Shown here in pieces: positions 1-7,223 of a DNA stretch of 64,000 bases. The stretch is taken from the NCBI RefSeq assembly GCF_002305895.1, contig NZ_CP022203.1, positions 6,916,001 to 6,980,000 on the forward strand, in the 5' to 3' direction. The DNA is from Corallococcus macrosporus DSM 14697. GTDB taxonomy: Bacteria > Myxococcota > Myxococcia > Myxococcales > Myxococcaceae. The notes under the pieces were generated by a model. The model had not been told where the DNA came from. It made no database searches and saw only the letters and a list, made by a program, of their open reading frames with translations. Position 1 is the first letter of the stretch; each line of letters starts with the position of its first letter. The position numbers were made by a program, and so were the translations under genes.

Positions 1-369
1 CGTGAGGCCATCAAGGGCAAGGAGGCCGACTACGCCACGAAGCAGCAGGGCCTGTCGGGCCGGATGACGGAGCTGCGCGGGAAGCTGGGCGAGGCCGAGG
101 CCCAGGTGAAGGGGCTGGAAGGCCGCCGCGCCGAGGTGGCCGCTGGCGTGGACGCCACCCTGCTCCGCCGCTACGAGGTGGTGCGCAAGAAGAAGCTGCC
201 CGCCCTGGTCGGCGTGGTCGCTGGGACCTGCCAGGGCTGCAACATGAACGTGCCCCCGCAGCTCTACAACCAGCTCCGCACCGGGCTGGGCACGGACATC
301 TGTCCCTCGTGCAACCGCATCATCTACGCGGTGGAAGCGCTGCAGGAAACCCCGGCGGCGGCGAAGTAG
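1..369 (+). CDS. C4 zinc-ribbon coiled-coil protein (5' end outside window)
   Basis: The reading frame is open from base 1, so the start lies upstream of the window. The visible part is a charged helical stretch rich in Glu, Lys and Ala, likely coiled coil. It is followed by a C-terminal zinc ribbon with two Cys pairs, CQGC and CPSC, 27 residues apart, and an ending rich in Ala and Pro. This is the architecture of the zf-RING_7 / CdsZ-type family, common in bacteria and often encoded beside an RNase H gene, as here: the next gene starts 12 bases downstream. The family is thought to bind nucleic acid or act as a scaffold, and no enzyme activity is visible. The family call is firm; the function is not known. 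Confidence 0.8.
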   Translation, partial: REAIKGKEADYATKQQGLSGRMTELRGKLGEAEAQVKGLEGRRAEVAAGVDATLLRRYEVVRKKKLPALVGVVAGTCQGCNMNVPPQLYNQLRTGLGTDICPSCNRIIYAVEALQETPAAAK

Positions 370-381
370 CGGCGCGGCTTC

Positions 382-1026
382 GTGGACATGCCCGCGCCGT
401 CCATCATCGACATCCTCCGCCACATCGCGCGTGAGGAGCCGCTGCAAGGGACGGTGCGAGAGTTCCGGGGCCTCACCCGGGAGCACCTGGGGCAGCTCAT
501 CGAAGAGGCCGCCCAACGGCTCAGTGGAGCGCCGCCGGCCTCCGCTGCGTCAGTCCCAGGCACGCCGGAGCCGGTCGGGGCCGTGAGCCCTCCGGCGGAG
601 GCGGCGCCTGGCTCCGAGCAGCACCCTCGCCTGCGCGTCTATTCGGACGGCGCGGCCCGAGGGAATCCGGGGCCCGCGGGCGCGGGGGCGGTGCTGATGG
701 ACCCCACTGGCAACGTGGTGGCCCGCGTTGGGCGGTTCTTGGGACATCAGACGAACAACTGCGCGGAGTACATGGGCCTCTTGCTGGGCCTGAAGCACGC
801 GCAGTCCCTGGGCGCGCGCGAGGTGGACGTCTACGCGGACAGCGAGCTGCTGATTCGTCAGCTCGGCGGGCGCTACCAGGTGAAGAGCGCCACGCTGAAG
901 CCGCTGTACGAAGAGGCGCGGAAGCTGCTCAAGGGCTTCGCGAAGGTGAAGCTCCACCACGTCCCCCGCGCGCAGAACGCGGAAGCGGATGAGATGAGCA
1001 ACCGCGCGATTGATGAGCGGCTGTAG
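382..1026 (+). CDS. Ribonuclease HI family protein with N-terminal extension
   Basis: This 214-residue protein probably cleaves the RNA strand of RNA:DNA hybrids. Residues 83-214 form an RNase H type I domain. The active-site acids are visible: D89 in the motif YSDGAARGNPGPAG, E129 in NNCAEY, D153 in YADSELL and D203 near the C-terminus (NAEAD). The first 50 or so residues form a separate helical segment, joined by a Pro/Ala-rich linker (about 50-80). The start is GTG at 382, 12 bases after the zinc-ribbon gene, which suggests co-transcription; an ATG two codons later is an alternative. The domain resembles the bacterial/plant-type RNase H more than E. coli RnhA. Confidence 0.88.
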   Translation: MDMPAPSIIDILRHIAREEPLQGTVREFRGLTREHLGQLIEEAAQRLSGAPPASAASVPGTPEPVGAVSPPAEAAPGSEQHPRLRVYSDGAARGNPGPAGAGAVLMDPTGNVVARVGRFLGHQTNNCAEYMGLLLGLKHAQSLGAREVDVYADSELLIRQLGGRYQVKSATLKPLYEEARKLLKGFAKVKLHHVPRAQNAEADEMSNRAIDERL

Positions 1027-1335
1027 GTCGCATGCTCAAGCCCTGAAAAGGAGGGCCAGTATTTACGAGCAGCGCCTACGCCCTACCGCCACATACCGCC
1101 ACATACCGCCACATACCGCCAGCAATCCTCCGGCACGAAGTACTTCAGGGCAATCGCTCGAAGGTACGCTCGAAGCGAAACTTGCGCTCCATACGCACTC
1201 ATCGCACCCCCTCAGCGAGGACACTTGAGCCTTCGCACCGAACGATGCCCGTAGCAACGAATGCGCAGAGCCCGTCAGACCCAATGGATGGCTACTAGCC
1301 TGCCCAACCCATAGCGCACATGAGGAACTGGAGCG
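1027..1335. other. Intergenic region, low GC, with short repeats
   Basis: This 309-base gap between convergent genes (RNase H and the 109-residue ORF) has no credible gene. It holds a 10-bp tandem repeat at 1084-1120 and a 9-bp direct repeat (CGCTCGAAG) at 1155-1163 and 1167-1175. GC falls visibly compared with the RNase H gene, so this is probably the left boundary of the transferred retron segment. A 72-codon open frame at 1010-1228 overlaps the RNase H 3' end and shows no coding signature. Confidence 0.6.
1084..1120. repeat. 10-bp tandem repeat, about 3.7 copies
   Basis: The unit TACCGCCACA occurs three times in full and then as a seven-base partial copy (TACCGCC). The copies are perfect, which points to recent slippage. 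It lies 58 bases past the RNase H stop, in non-coding DNA. Confidence 0.95.
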
Positions 1336-1665
1336 TCACTCTGCAAACTCAGAGAAAGTGGAACCTCCAAACGCTCGGGCGGGGGCAGCGTCATAAGTTT
1401 CCCAGCGCTCAAACTGCACGCACATCACGGACTCATCGACCCGAGCCACCTTGGTCCGACCGATAACTCTGCTCGGAAACGGGCCATATTGCATTCTCTG
1501 CACATAGACCCATTCATCCCCGCCATCCAATGCACGCAGACATTGGTTAAGGATCTTTTTATTTGTCGTGATGAATTCAAGCCGCGTGGCGCTCGGATCC
1601 CATCCATTGAGATAGGGTTGCTTGGCCTCTGGGTGAGCAACAAGCAGCACTAGTCTTCTCGGCAT
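1336..1665 (-). CDS. Hypothetical protein (third gene of retron cassette)
   Basis: I do not recognise this 109-residue protein. It is soluble-looking, with no signal peptide, membrane segment or obvious catalytic motif. It begins MPRRLVLLVAHPEAK and has a beta-rich middle around WVYVQRMQYGPFPSRVIG. It starts one base after the stop of the 198-residue gene, so the two are almost surely co-transcribed behind the reverse transcriptase. Base composition is clearly poorer in GC than the core genes and codon third positions are mixed, which suggests transfer. It could be an accessory, immunity or effector subunit of the retron cassette; this is inference from position only. Confidence 0.65.
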   Translation of the reverse strand: MPRRLVLLVAHPEAKQPYLNGWDPSATRLEFITTNKKILNQCLRALDGGDEWVYVQRMQYGPFPSRVIGRTKVARVDESVMCVQFERWETYDAAPARAFGGSTFSEFAE

Positions 1666-1666
1666 G

Positions 1667-2263
1667 TCACCGGTCCCCCAACACTGTATTCGCGAACCTC
1701 GGCTCGAAGGTTAATAGCCACTCAGGAACATCATTACTCGGTGGCATTGGCGGCGTCATAGGAGCAGCCACTGCGCTAGTGAAGAACAAGTTCCATGCGA
1801 TGTACTGAAGACACTTTGCGAACAGCGGAATCTGAGCCTGTTCCTCCGTGAGCACGCGGAGAAACCCCGGAATCAAGTACATGTTCCACCCAGCAGTGAA
1901 GTAGTCAGGGTCGTGGACCGAGGCCCAAATGTGCGCCACTTCCCAGCCTACCGATACCTCGCGACTGCTCCCGTTCATCGACCGACCGATGTACTGGCCG
2001 AAGGCAACTCTTGCGGTTGTGTTATCGCAGACCTTTACCGGCCGGCCCCTCCAAACGGATACGTGACCTCTCTTCTTGTCCGGGTGATGCGCCCTCGATT
2101 CTCGTACACGGTCGGGCAGCATGACGGGTTTCCGACGTACCGCGCTCGGATGAATGAATAGCGAAGCATTCATGACAATCCGCACGACATCGTCGTTTGT
2201 TTTCCCAGTTGCCCACTCAAAGACGCGTAGCGGAGACGCCGAAAGCAGTTGCGGGACATTCAC
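1667..2263 (-). CDS. Hypothetical protein with HNH-like segment (second gene of retron cassette)
   Basis: This 198-residue protein starts 42 bases after the reverse transcriptase stop and ends one base before the next gene, so it looks like part of one operon. Residues about 70-140 contain WRGRPVKVCDNTTA followed by VGWEVAHIWASVHDPDYF and WNMYLIPGFLRVLTEEQ. The AHI motif and the downstream Asn in WNMYLIP resemble the first two elements of an HNH (beta-beta-alpha metal) nuclease. The usual third His is not evident, so the fold assignment is tentative. GC is well below that of the neighbours. If it is a nuclease it would be a natural retron effector. No function is established. Confidence 0.6.
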   Translation of the reverse strand: MNVPQLLSASPLRVFEWATGKTNDDVVRIVMNASLFIHPSAVRRKPVMLPDRVRESRAHHPDKKRGHVSVWRGRPVKVCDNTTARVAFGQYIGRSMNGSSREVSVGWEVAHIWASVHDPDYFTAGWNMYLIPGFLRVLTEEQAQIPLFAKCLQYIAWNLFFTSAVAAPMTPPMPPSNDVPEWLLTFEPRFANTVLGDR

Positions 2264-2305
2264 GATTGCCTCCGATTCAGGACACGCTGCCTATTCTGAG
2301 CAATT

Positions 2306-3637
2306 CTAGCCTGCCCACACAACCTGCTCGAAAGTCGCGCGCAGCTTCGCGCCTCGAGCCGGGTGCAGGTGTGCCACCCAGGCGATGCGTCCCAGCAGGT
2401 ACGCTCGGAAGTCGGGATGGCCTTCGGTGTTCTGGCTCGCGGGGCCTCGCGTGCGGCACAGGTGGAGGATGGCTTTCAGCCGTTCGTAGTCCGCACGGCT
2501 GACGGAGGGATGCGCATTCACCACCACGCCCGCGAGCCGTTGCTGAGCGCCCTGGCGCATCACCCGCGTCTTCCCGGCGCGCGTCATGAAGCCCTCCTCG
2601 CGGAGAATCTGGCTCACGTAGCGCAGCAACTTGTGCGTGCGCCGGGACAGTGCGTCCCCTCCTGAGAACGCCAGGTCATCCGCGTAGCGCGTGTATCGCG
2701 CGCCCATCGCCGTCGCGAGCGCCGACAGCCGCACATCGAGCCGATACGCCGCGAGGTTCGCCAGCGCGGGCGACGTGGGCGCCCCTTGTGGCAGATGACG
2801 CGATTCGAGCCGCCGCGCCAGACGCCAACGTGCATCCACTTCTGAGACAGATTCCGGCTGACGTGCCTGTGCCAACACCGCCTGGGGCGTGCGGTTCGTG
2901 CAGAGCCCAGCGAGTGCGTTCGTCACGCCGTCCGGATATCCCGCCGTGCGGAACACCGCCCAGATGCGCGCGGGCCGCACGGAGAAGAAGAAGTCCTCCA
3001 GGTCCACCCGTACCACCACCGCCTGCCCTGCGTGGGGCTCCACGAAGCTGCGGACACTCCGCCCCGCGACGAAGCCATGCGCCGCGTCGTGCGGTGGGAC
3101 GCGGTCCAGGATGCCGTGGAGCACCTTCCGCTGGACCTGCATCAAGTCCAGCCCCGGCTGCTCCAGGAGTCGCTCACCGCCGCTGCGCTTCGGAATCCAG
3201 GTGTACCGGTAGCGCCGCCACCGCCCCGGCTTGGACGTGCGCTCGATGCCCGGCGCATCCGCCAGCCAGTCCAACTGCGCCCCTGTCACGCCCAGCCAGT
3301 CCGCGAGGTCCGCCTGGGTCGGCAGCGAAGGCACCGGCCACGGCTGCCGGTCCATCCGAGGCTCGGAGGTCAGCCAGCGCACGATGCGCGCCCGCCCCGA
3401 CGAATCCGCAAAGCCCTTCGGAAACACGGGCCGCGAAGCCAGCACCTCCGCGAGCAGCTCCAACCGCGCATGCGGCGGACGCGGGAAGAAGATCATCGCG
3501 CTCCGGGCCATCGACCTCACCCAAGGCGCCCGTCCTCCAACAGCCTCCGTGCCCCGTTCAACGAGCCCCTTGAGCGTCCAGGGCCCCGCGAGGAACGCGG
3601 ACGCGAGCCCCTGTGCCACGACACGCCGCTCACTCAT
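2306..3637 (-). CDS. Retron-type reverse transcriptase
   Basis: This 443-residue enzyme would make branched msDNA from the RNA encoded just upstream. The RT core has the palm motif VDLEDFFFSV (catalytic D212), QGAPTSPALANL (about 284-295) and the YADD box (318-321). The AHGF segment near 186 fits a retron RT. The position of the retron VTG triplet reads LAG (LAGVVVN, 368-374). An N-terminal extension of about 135 residues carries a helical segment (LADWLGVTGAQLDWLAD) seen in myxobacterial retron RTs. The ATG lies 16 bases past the end of the inverted repeat that closes the msr-msd element. Its length differs from the 427 and 485 residues I recall for the M. xanthus Mx65 and Mx162 enzymes, so this may be another retron. 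GC is high, unlike its two downstream genes. Confidence 0.93.
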   Translation of the reverse strand: MSERRVVAQGLASAFLAGPWTLKGLVERGTEAVGGRAPWVRSMARSAMIFFPRPPHARLELLAEVLASRPVFPKGFADSSGRARIVRWLTSEPRMDRQPWPVPSLPTQADLADWLGVTGAQLDWLADAPGIERTSKPGRWRRYRYTWIPKRSGGERLLEQPGLDLMQVQRKVLHGILDRVPPHDAAHGFVAGRSVRSFVEPHAGQAVVVRVDLEDFFFSVRPARIWAVFRTAGYPDGVTNALAGLCTNRTPQAVLAQARQPESVSEVDARWRLARRLESRHLPQGAPTSPALANLAAYRLDVRLSALATAMGARYTRYADDLAFSGGDALSRRTHKLLRYVSQILREEGFMTRAGKTRVMRQGAQQRLAGVVVNAHPSVSRADYERLKAILHLCRTRGPASQNTEGHPDFRAYLLGRIAWVAHLHPARGAKLRATFEQVVWAG

Positions 3638-3652
3638 CGCCCGGACTCACGC

Positions 3653-3830
3653 CATGCGGCGGCATGGCCCCACCTGTCGTGTCTGGCGTGGCAGCTCCTG
3701 CGGCTTGCCGCAGTGTCTGCCTCGCGTGACGGTGTGCTCCTGATGCGTTGTCCCCGGGGGTACCCCGGAGAGGTAGAGGACCGCATCCTCACGGACCATC
3801 TACCCGCTGGGTTTCCAAGCCGCCGCATGA
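3653..3830 (-). ncRNA. Retron msr-msd non-coding RNA
   Basis: Directly upstream of the RT start is a segment of about 178 bases closed by a perfect 11-bp inverted repeat: CATGCGGCGGC at 3819-3829 (minus strand, a1) and its complement at 3653-3663 (a2). With one G-U pair and one mismatch the pairing extends to about 17 bp. Read on the minus strand, a1 is followed by two short msr-like hairpins: 3773-3792 (GTGAGGA/TCCTC.AC) and 3754-3768 (CCGGGG/CCCCGG). A long imperfect msd-like hairpin follows at 3671-3734, with a perfect CTGCGGC-AA-GCCGCAG tip. This order, a1-msr-msd-a2-RT, is the canonical retron layout. The branching G cannot be fixed by eye; it should lie just after a1. The predicted msDNA is about 65-75 nt. 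Confidence 0.85.
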
Positions 3831-3921
3831 CCCGCCGACGGTACACGCCGCACTTTCAAAAAGAAAATGCCGGGTGCGCAGGTCGCTTGTGTCCGGAGCA
3901 GACGGTGATTGATTCGCCCCC

Positions 3922-5202
3922 GTGACGGCATCCACTGAAACCCAGCGCGCCATCCAAGCAGTCTGGAGGATCGAGTCCGCCCGCCTCATCGCCGGCCTCG
4001 CCCGGATGGTGCGCGACGTGGGCCGCGCGGAGGAGCTCGCGCAGGACGCACTCGTCGTCGCGCTCGAGAAGTGGCCGGAGACGGGCGTCCCGGACAACCC
4101 GGGCGCGTGGCTCATGGCCACAGCCAAGCGCCGCGCCATCGACGAACTGCGACGGGGCAAGCTCCTCGAGCGGAAGCACGAGGAGCTCACCCACGAGTTG
4201 GAGTCACTGCAGGGCACGGCCGCACCGGACCTGGACGCCGCGCTCGACGACAAGGTCGGCGATGACCTGCTGCGGCTGATGTTCGTCTCCTGCCACCCGG
4301 TGCTTCCGAAGGAGTCGCGAGTGGCCCTCACCCTCCGGCTGCTCGGCGGCCTGACGACGGAGGAGATTGCCCGCGCGTTCCTCGTCCCCGTCCCCACCGT
4401 GGCCCAGCGCATCGTCCGGGCCAAGCGCACGCTCGCGGAGGCGAACGTCCCCTTCGAGGTCCCCGAAGGCGAGGAGCTGGCCGCCCGCCTGTCGACCGTG
4501 CTGGAGGTCATCTACCTCGTCTTCAACGAAGGCTACTCCGCGACGGCCGGAGACGACTGGCTGCGCCCCGCGCTGTGCGAGGACGCGCTGCGCCTGGGCC
4601 GCATCCTGGCGGGGCTCGCGCCGAAAGAGCCCGAGGTCCACGGGCTCCTCGCGCTGATGGAGATTCAGTCGTCGCGCTCGCGGGCACGCGTGGGCCCCAA
4701 GGGCGAGCCCGTCCTCCTGCTGGAGCAGAACCGGGCCCTCTGGGACCCGCTCCTCATCCGCCGAGGCCTCGCGGCGCTCGAACGCGCCGACGCGCTGGGA
4801 GGCGCCCAGGGCCCGTATGCGCTCCAGGCCGCCATCGCCGCCTGCCACGCCCGCGCGCGCACCGCCGAGGCCACGGACTGGACGCACATCGCAGCGCTCT
4901 ACGAGGTGCTGACTCAGGTCGTCCCCTCCCCTGTCGTGGAGCTCAACCGCGCGGTCGCCCACGCCATGGCGTTTGGCCCGGAGGCGGGGCTGGCCATCGT
5001 GGACACCCTGACGTCGGAGCCCGCGCTCCAGGACTACCACCTGCTGCCCAGCGTCCGAGGCGACCTGCTCAGCAAGCTGGACCGGCTCGACGAGGCCCGC
5101 GTGGAGTTCGAGCGCGCCGCCGCCCTCACCGAGAACACCCGAGAACAGGCTCTGCTCCTCGCACGGGCCGCCGCGTGCGCGCGCGATACCGGACGCTCCT
5201 GA
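3922..5202 (+). CDS. ECF sigma factor with long C-terminal extension (ECF42/SigJ-like)
   Basis: This 426-residue RNA polymerase sigma factor has region 2 near the N-terminus (RDVGRAEELAQDALVVALEKW, then NPGAWLMATAKRRAIDELRR) and region 4 at about 130-180 (LTTEEIARAFLVPVPTVAQRIVRAKRTL). About 240 further residues follow, including VIYLVFNEGYSAT and helical repeats resembling TPRs. That build is typical of the ECF42-like family, where the extension probably senses a signal. The start is GTG at 3922. Family members usually sit beside YCII/DGPF-domain genes; none is present, and the retron lies immediately upstream. Its target promoters are unknown. Confidence 0.88.
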   Translation: MTASTETQRAIQAVWRIESARLIAGLARMVRDVGRAEELAQDALVVALEKWPETGVPDNPGAWLMATAKRRAIDELRRGKLLERKHEELTHELESLQGTAAPDLDAALDDKVGDDLLRLMFVSCHPVLPKESRVALTLRLLGGLTTEEIARAFLVPVPTVAQRIVRAKRTLAEANVPFEVPEGEELAARLSTVLEVIYLVFNEGYSATAGDDWLRPALCEDALRLGRILAGLAPKEPEVHGLLALMEIQSSRSRARVGPKGEPVLLLEQNRALWDPLLIRRGLAALERADALGGAQGPYALQAAIAACHARARTAEATDWTHIAALYEVLTQVVPSPVVELNRAVAHAMAFGPEAGLAIVDTLTSEPALQDYHLLPSVRGDLLSKLDRLDEARVEFERAAALTENTREQALLLARAAACARDTGRS

Positions 5203-5260
5203 GCCCTCGGACGCCTTCCCGGAGTGGACCGCCCCCGCCCGGCTGTTGTAAGCGCATGGT

Positions 5261-5658
<398 letters not shown>

Positions 5659-5681
5659 GTTTTCGTTTTGAATTCAGATGG

Positions 5682-6062
5682 TTACGGCTCGTCGAGCGCG
5701 TCCAAATGAATCTGGGCGAGTTCGCGGTAATAGGGGACGACTTCAACCGCGAGCAGGTCCAGCAGCGGAGCGCGTGCGGCGTCAAGGTCGCCCTCCTCCT
5801 GGAACTTGTTCGCTTCAGCAATCGCACGAGACAGGCGTCGCGACCCCACCCGGATGCGCTTCGCGACCTCCTTGAGCAACGACGTGGCGGCGCTCCCGTC
5901 GCCTTGTAGTGCCCTGGCGGCCTCCTCGGATGCGATGGCGACCTCGGATGCCGTCTCCCGCAGCAGCGCGCGGGTCTCATCTGAAAGGTCGAGAGGCTCT
6001 CCCAGGTCGGCAACCCGGTGGTTCAGCTCCCAGATCTTGTTCCAGGAATCGTGTTCCGGCAT
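5682..6062 (-). CDS. DUSAM domain protein
   Basis: This 126-residue protein matches the DUSAM domain (a domain of unknown function found almost only in Myxococcales). Features are a Trp-rich start (MPEHDSWNKIWELNHRV), a central segment of the type DETRALLRETASEVAIASEEA, and the end AVEVVPYYRELAQIHLDAL. It is soluble and mostly helical. The ATG at 6062 was chosen because the domain begins there and it lies 10 bases after the stop of the Cys-rich lipoprotein gene, so the two form a small operon. The role is unknown. Its restricted phyletic spread supports the assignment of the window to a myxobacterium. Confidence 0.85.
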   Translation of the reverse strand: MPEHDSWNKIWELNHRVADLGEPLDLSDETRALLRETASEVAIASEEAARALQGDGSAATSLLKEVAKRIRVGSRRLSRAIAEANKFQEEGDLDAARAPLLDLLAVEVVPYYRELAQIHLDALDEP

Positions 6063-6072
6063 GTGCGGCCTC

Positions 6073-6504
6073 TTATCTGCGCGGGTGGCATTCCTTGAAG
6101 GGCCACTGCTTTTGTCCTTCGCACCGCCGAAAGCAGGCGTAGCAGTCCCCCTCCCAGCGCGGCTTCTTCTGGTCCCGACAGGAGACATAGGTGTTGATGC
6201 AGTGTTCCTTCCATCCATCGTCGGCGTCGTCGTCCTCCGCTTCCTTCTCGTTCGCTCGCCGCATGGCGGCATCCGTGCTTGCGATGTGCGCGGCGGCCTC
6301 GCCCGCCGTGAGCCCGCACGCCTCGGGCACACCTGGGTTGCGCTGGATGCAGCACGAAACACTGTCTGAGCAGGACGCCAGGGCATAGGCCGTGTGGCCG
6401 CGCAAGTCGCGGCGGCCCATGGCGCTTGTGGCGCTACCTGAGCAACCCGTTGTGACTACGAAAAGGACGGTCGCGGACTGCAGGAGAAATTTCCTGGCTA
6501 ACAT
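6073..6504 (-). CDS. Cys-rich putative lipoprotein
   Basis: This 143-residue exported protein is unassigned. The N-terminus is a signal peptide with a lipobox (VVTTGC, Cys about 21), so it is probably a lipoprotein. The mature part has about ten more Cys, including SVSCCIQR, YVSCRDQ and CYACFRRCEG, suggesting several disulfides, plus an acidic stretch (NEKEAEDDDADDG). It is the first gene of a two-gene unit with the DUSAM gene 10 bases downstream. Its promoter should lie within 6505-6570. I see no family I can name. Confidence 0.7.
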   Translation of the reverse strand: MLARKFLLQSATVLFVVTTGCSGSATSAMGRRDLRGHTAYALASCSDSVSCCIQRNPGVPEACGLTAGEAAAHIASTDAAMRRANEKEAEDDDADDGWKEHCINTYVSCRDQKKPRWEGDCYACFRRCEGQKQWPFKECHPRR

Positions 6505-6573
6505 GGATTCCAGGCTACACGCACATCACGAGCCGGCCCCATCCTCAAGAGCGTGCAGACGGCGGGGCACCGC

Positions 6574-6618
6574 CCAGGTGCCCGTGCAGGCGCGGCTCAG
6601 CGCGCCACGGGCACCTGG
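6574..6618 (-). terminator. Long hairpin spanning a stop codon
   Basis: A perfect 13-bp inverted repeat (CCAGGTGCCCGTG at 6574-6586 and its complement at 6606-6618) has an inner GCGCG/CGCGC stem. It forms the 3' end of the minus-strand lipoprotein transcript and includes the last codons and the stop at 6597. There is no clear U-tract, so it may stabilise the transcript end rather than terminate transcription by itself. Confidence 0.6.
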
Positions 6619-7154
6619 CCCAGGTAGACGCGGTCCTTGCCGTCGTTGCGTACGGCCTTCGGGTTGAGGATGCGCAGCCGGGTGTCCGTGCGCGGCTCCC
6701 ACAGCCCCAGCCAGATGTTCAGCGCGCGGGCCGTGGAGCCGGGCGGCACGTAGACGGAGAACTCGTCCTTCACCGTCTCGCCGGGCTTCCACTGCGACGT
6801 GGGCAGCAGACCGCCCGCGGGCTTGTGGTCCACGTTGATGCGCTCGGCGCGGCCGTCCGCGTCCTCCACGTGGACGAAGACGAGGTAGTCGTCGTCCATG
6901 GGCTGGAGCACCTTGAAGTAGAGCGCGACCTTGGCCTGGTCCCCGGGCGACAGCCGCCCCGGCTCCACCGTGGCCCCCACCAGCTCCACCTTGCCGCCCA
7001 GGTTGGCGCCGTTCTTCACGGACAGGGGGGGCACCTGGGTCACCGTGACGGCGCGCCGCTCCTTGTCGGAGGCGCCGCCGGGCGCCTCGACGATGCAGGC
7101 GCTGCCAAGCAGGAGGAGCGACGGAAGCAGGACACAGGAGGGCGGAAGACGCAT
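6597..7154 (-). CDS. Putative lipoprotein
   Basis: This 185-residue protein has a signal peptide ending in a lipobox (LLLLGSAC, Cys about 20). The mature part is beta-rich, with VELVGATVEPGRLSPGDQAKVALYFKV and DDYLVFVHVEDADGR, resembling an Ig-like or beta-sandwich domain with no catalytic motif. The ATG at 7154 was preferred to the GTG just before it. It is divergent from ftsY with only 69 bases between them, so both promoters share that short gap. A strong hairpin sits at its 3' end. Function unknown. Confidence 0.75.
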   Translation of the reverse strand: MRLPPSCVLLPSLLLLGSACIVEAPGGASDKERRAVTVTQVPPLSVKNGANLGGKVELVGATVEPGRLSPGDQAKVALYFKVLQPMDDDYLVFVHVEDADGRAERINVDHKPAGGLLPTSQWKPGETVKDEFSVYVPPGSTARALNIWLGLWEPRTDTRLRILNPKAVRNDGKDRVYLGQVPVAR

Positions 7155-7223
7155 CACGACCGGGTTCTACCCGGCCACGGGCGCTGCATCCACCGGCGCG
7201 TTGGTGTATGCGAACCCGCGCAC

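Noticed and set aside
1010-1228. Small ORF after RNase H
   Set aside because: It overlaps the RNase H 3' end, runs over the 10-bp repeat, and shows no coding bias.
2306-3637. Group II intron or DGR reverse transcriptase
   Set aside because: There is no maturase/intron RNA domain and no template repeat/variable repeat pair; the a1/a2-flanked RNA directly upstream fits a retron.
3032-3925. Plus-strand frame overlapping the retron
   Set aside because: It is antisense to the RT and the msr-msd RNA and has no homology signal.
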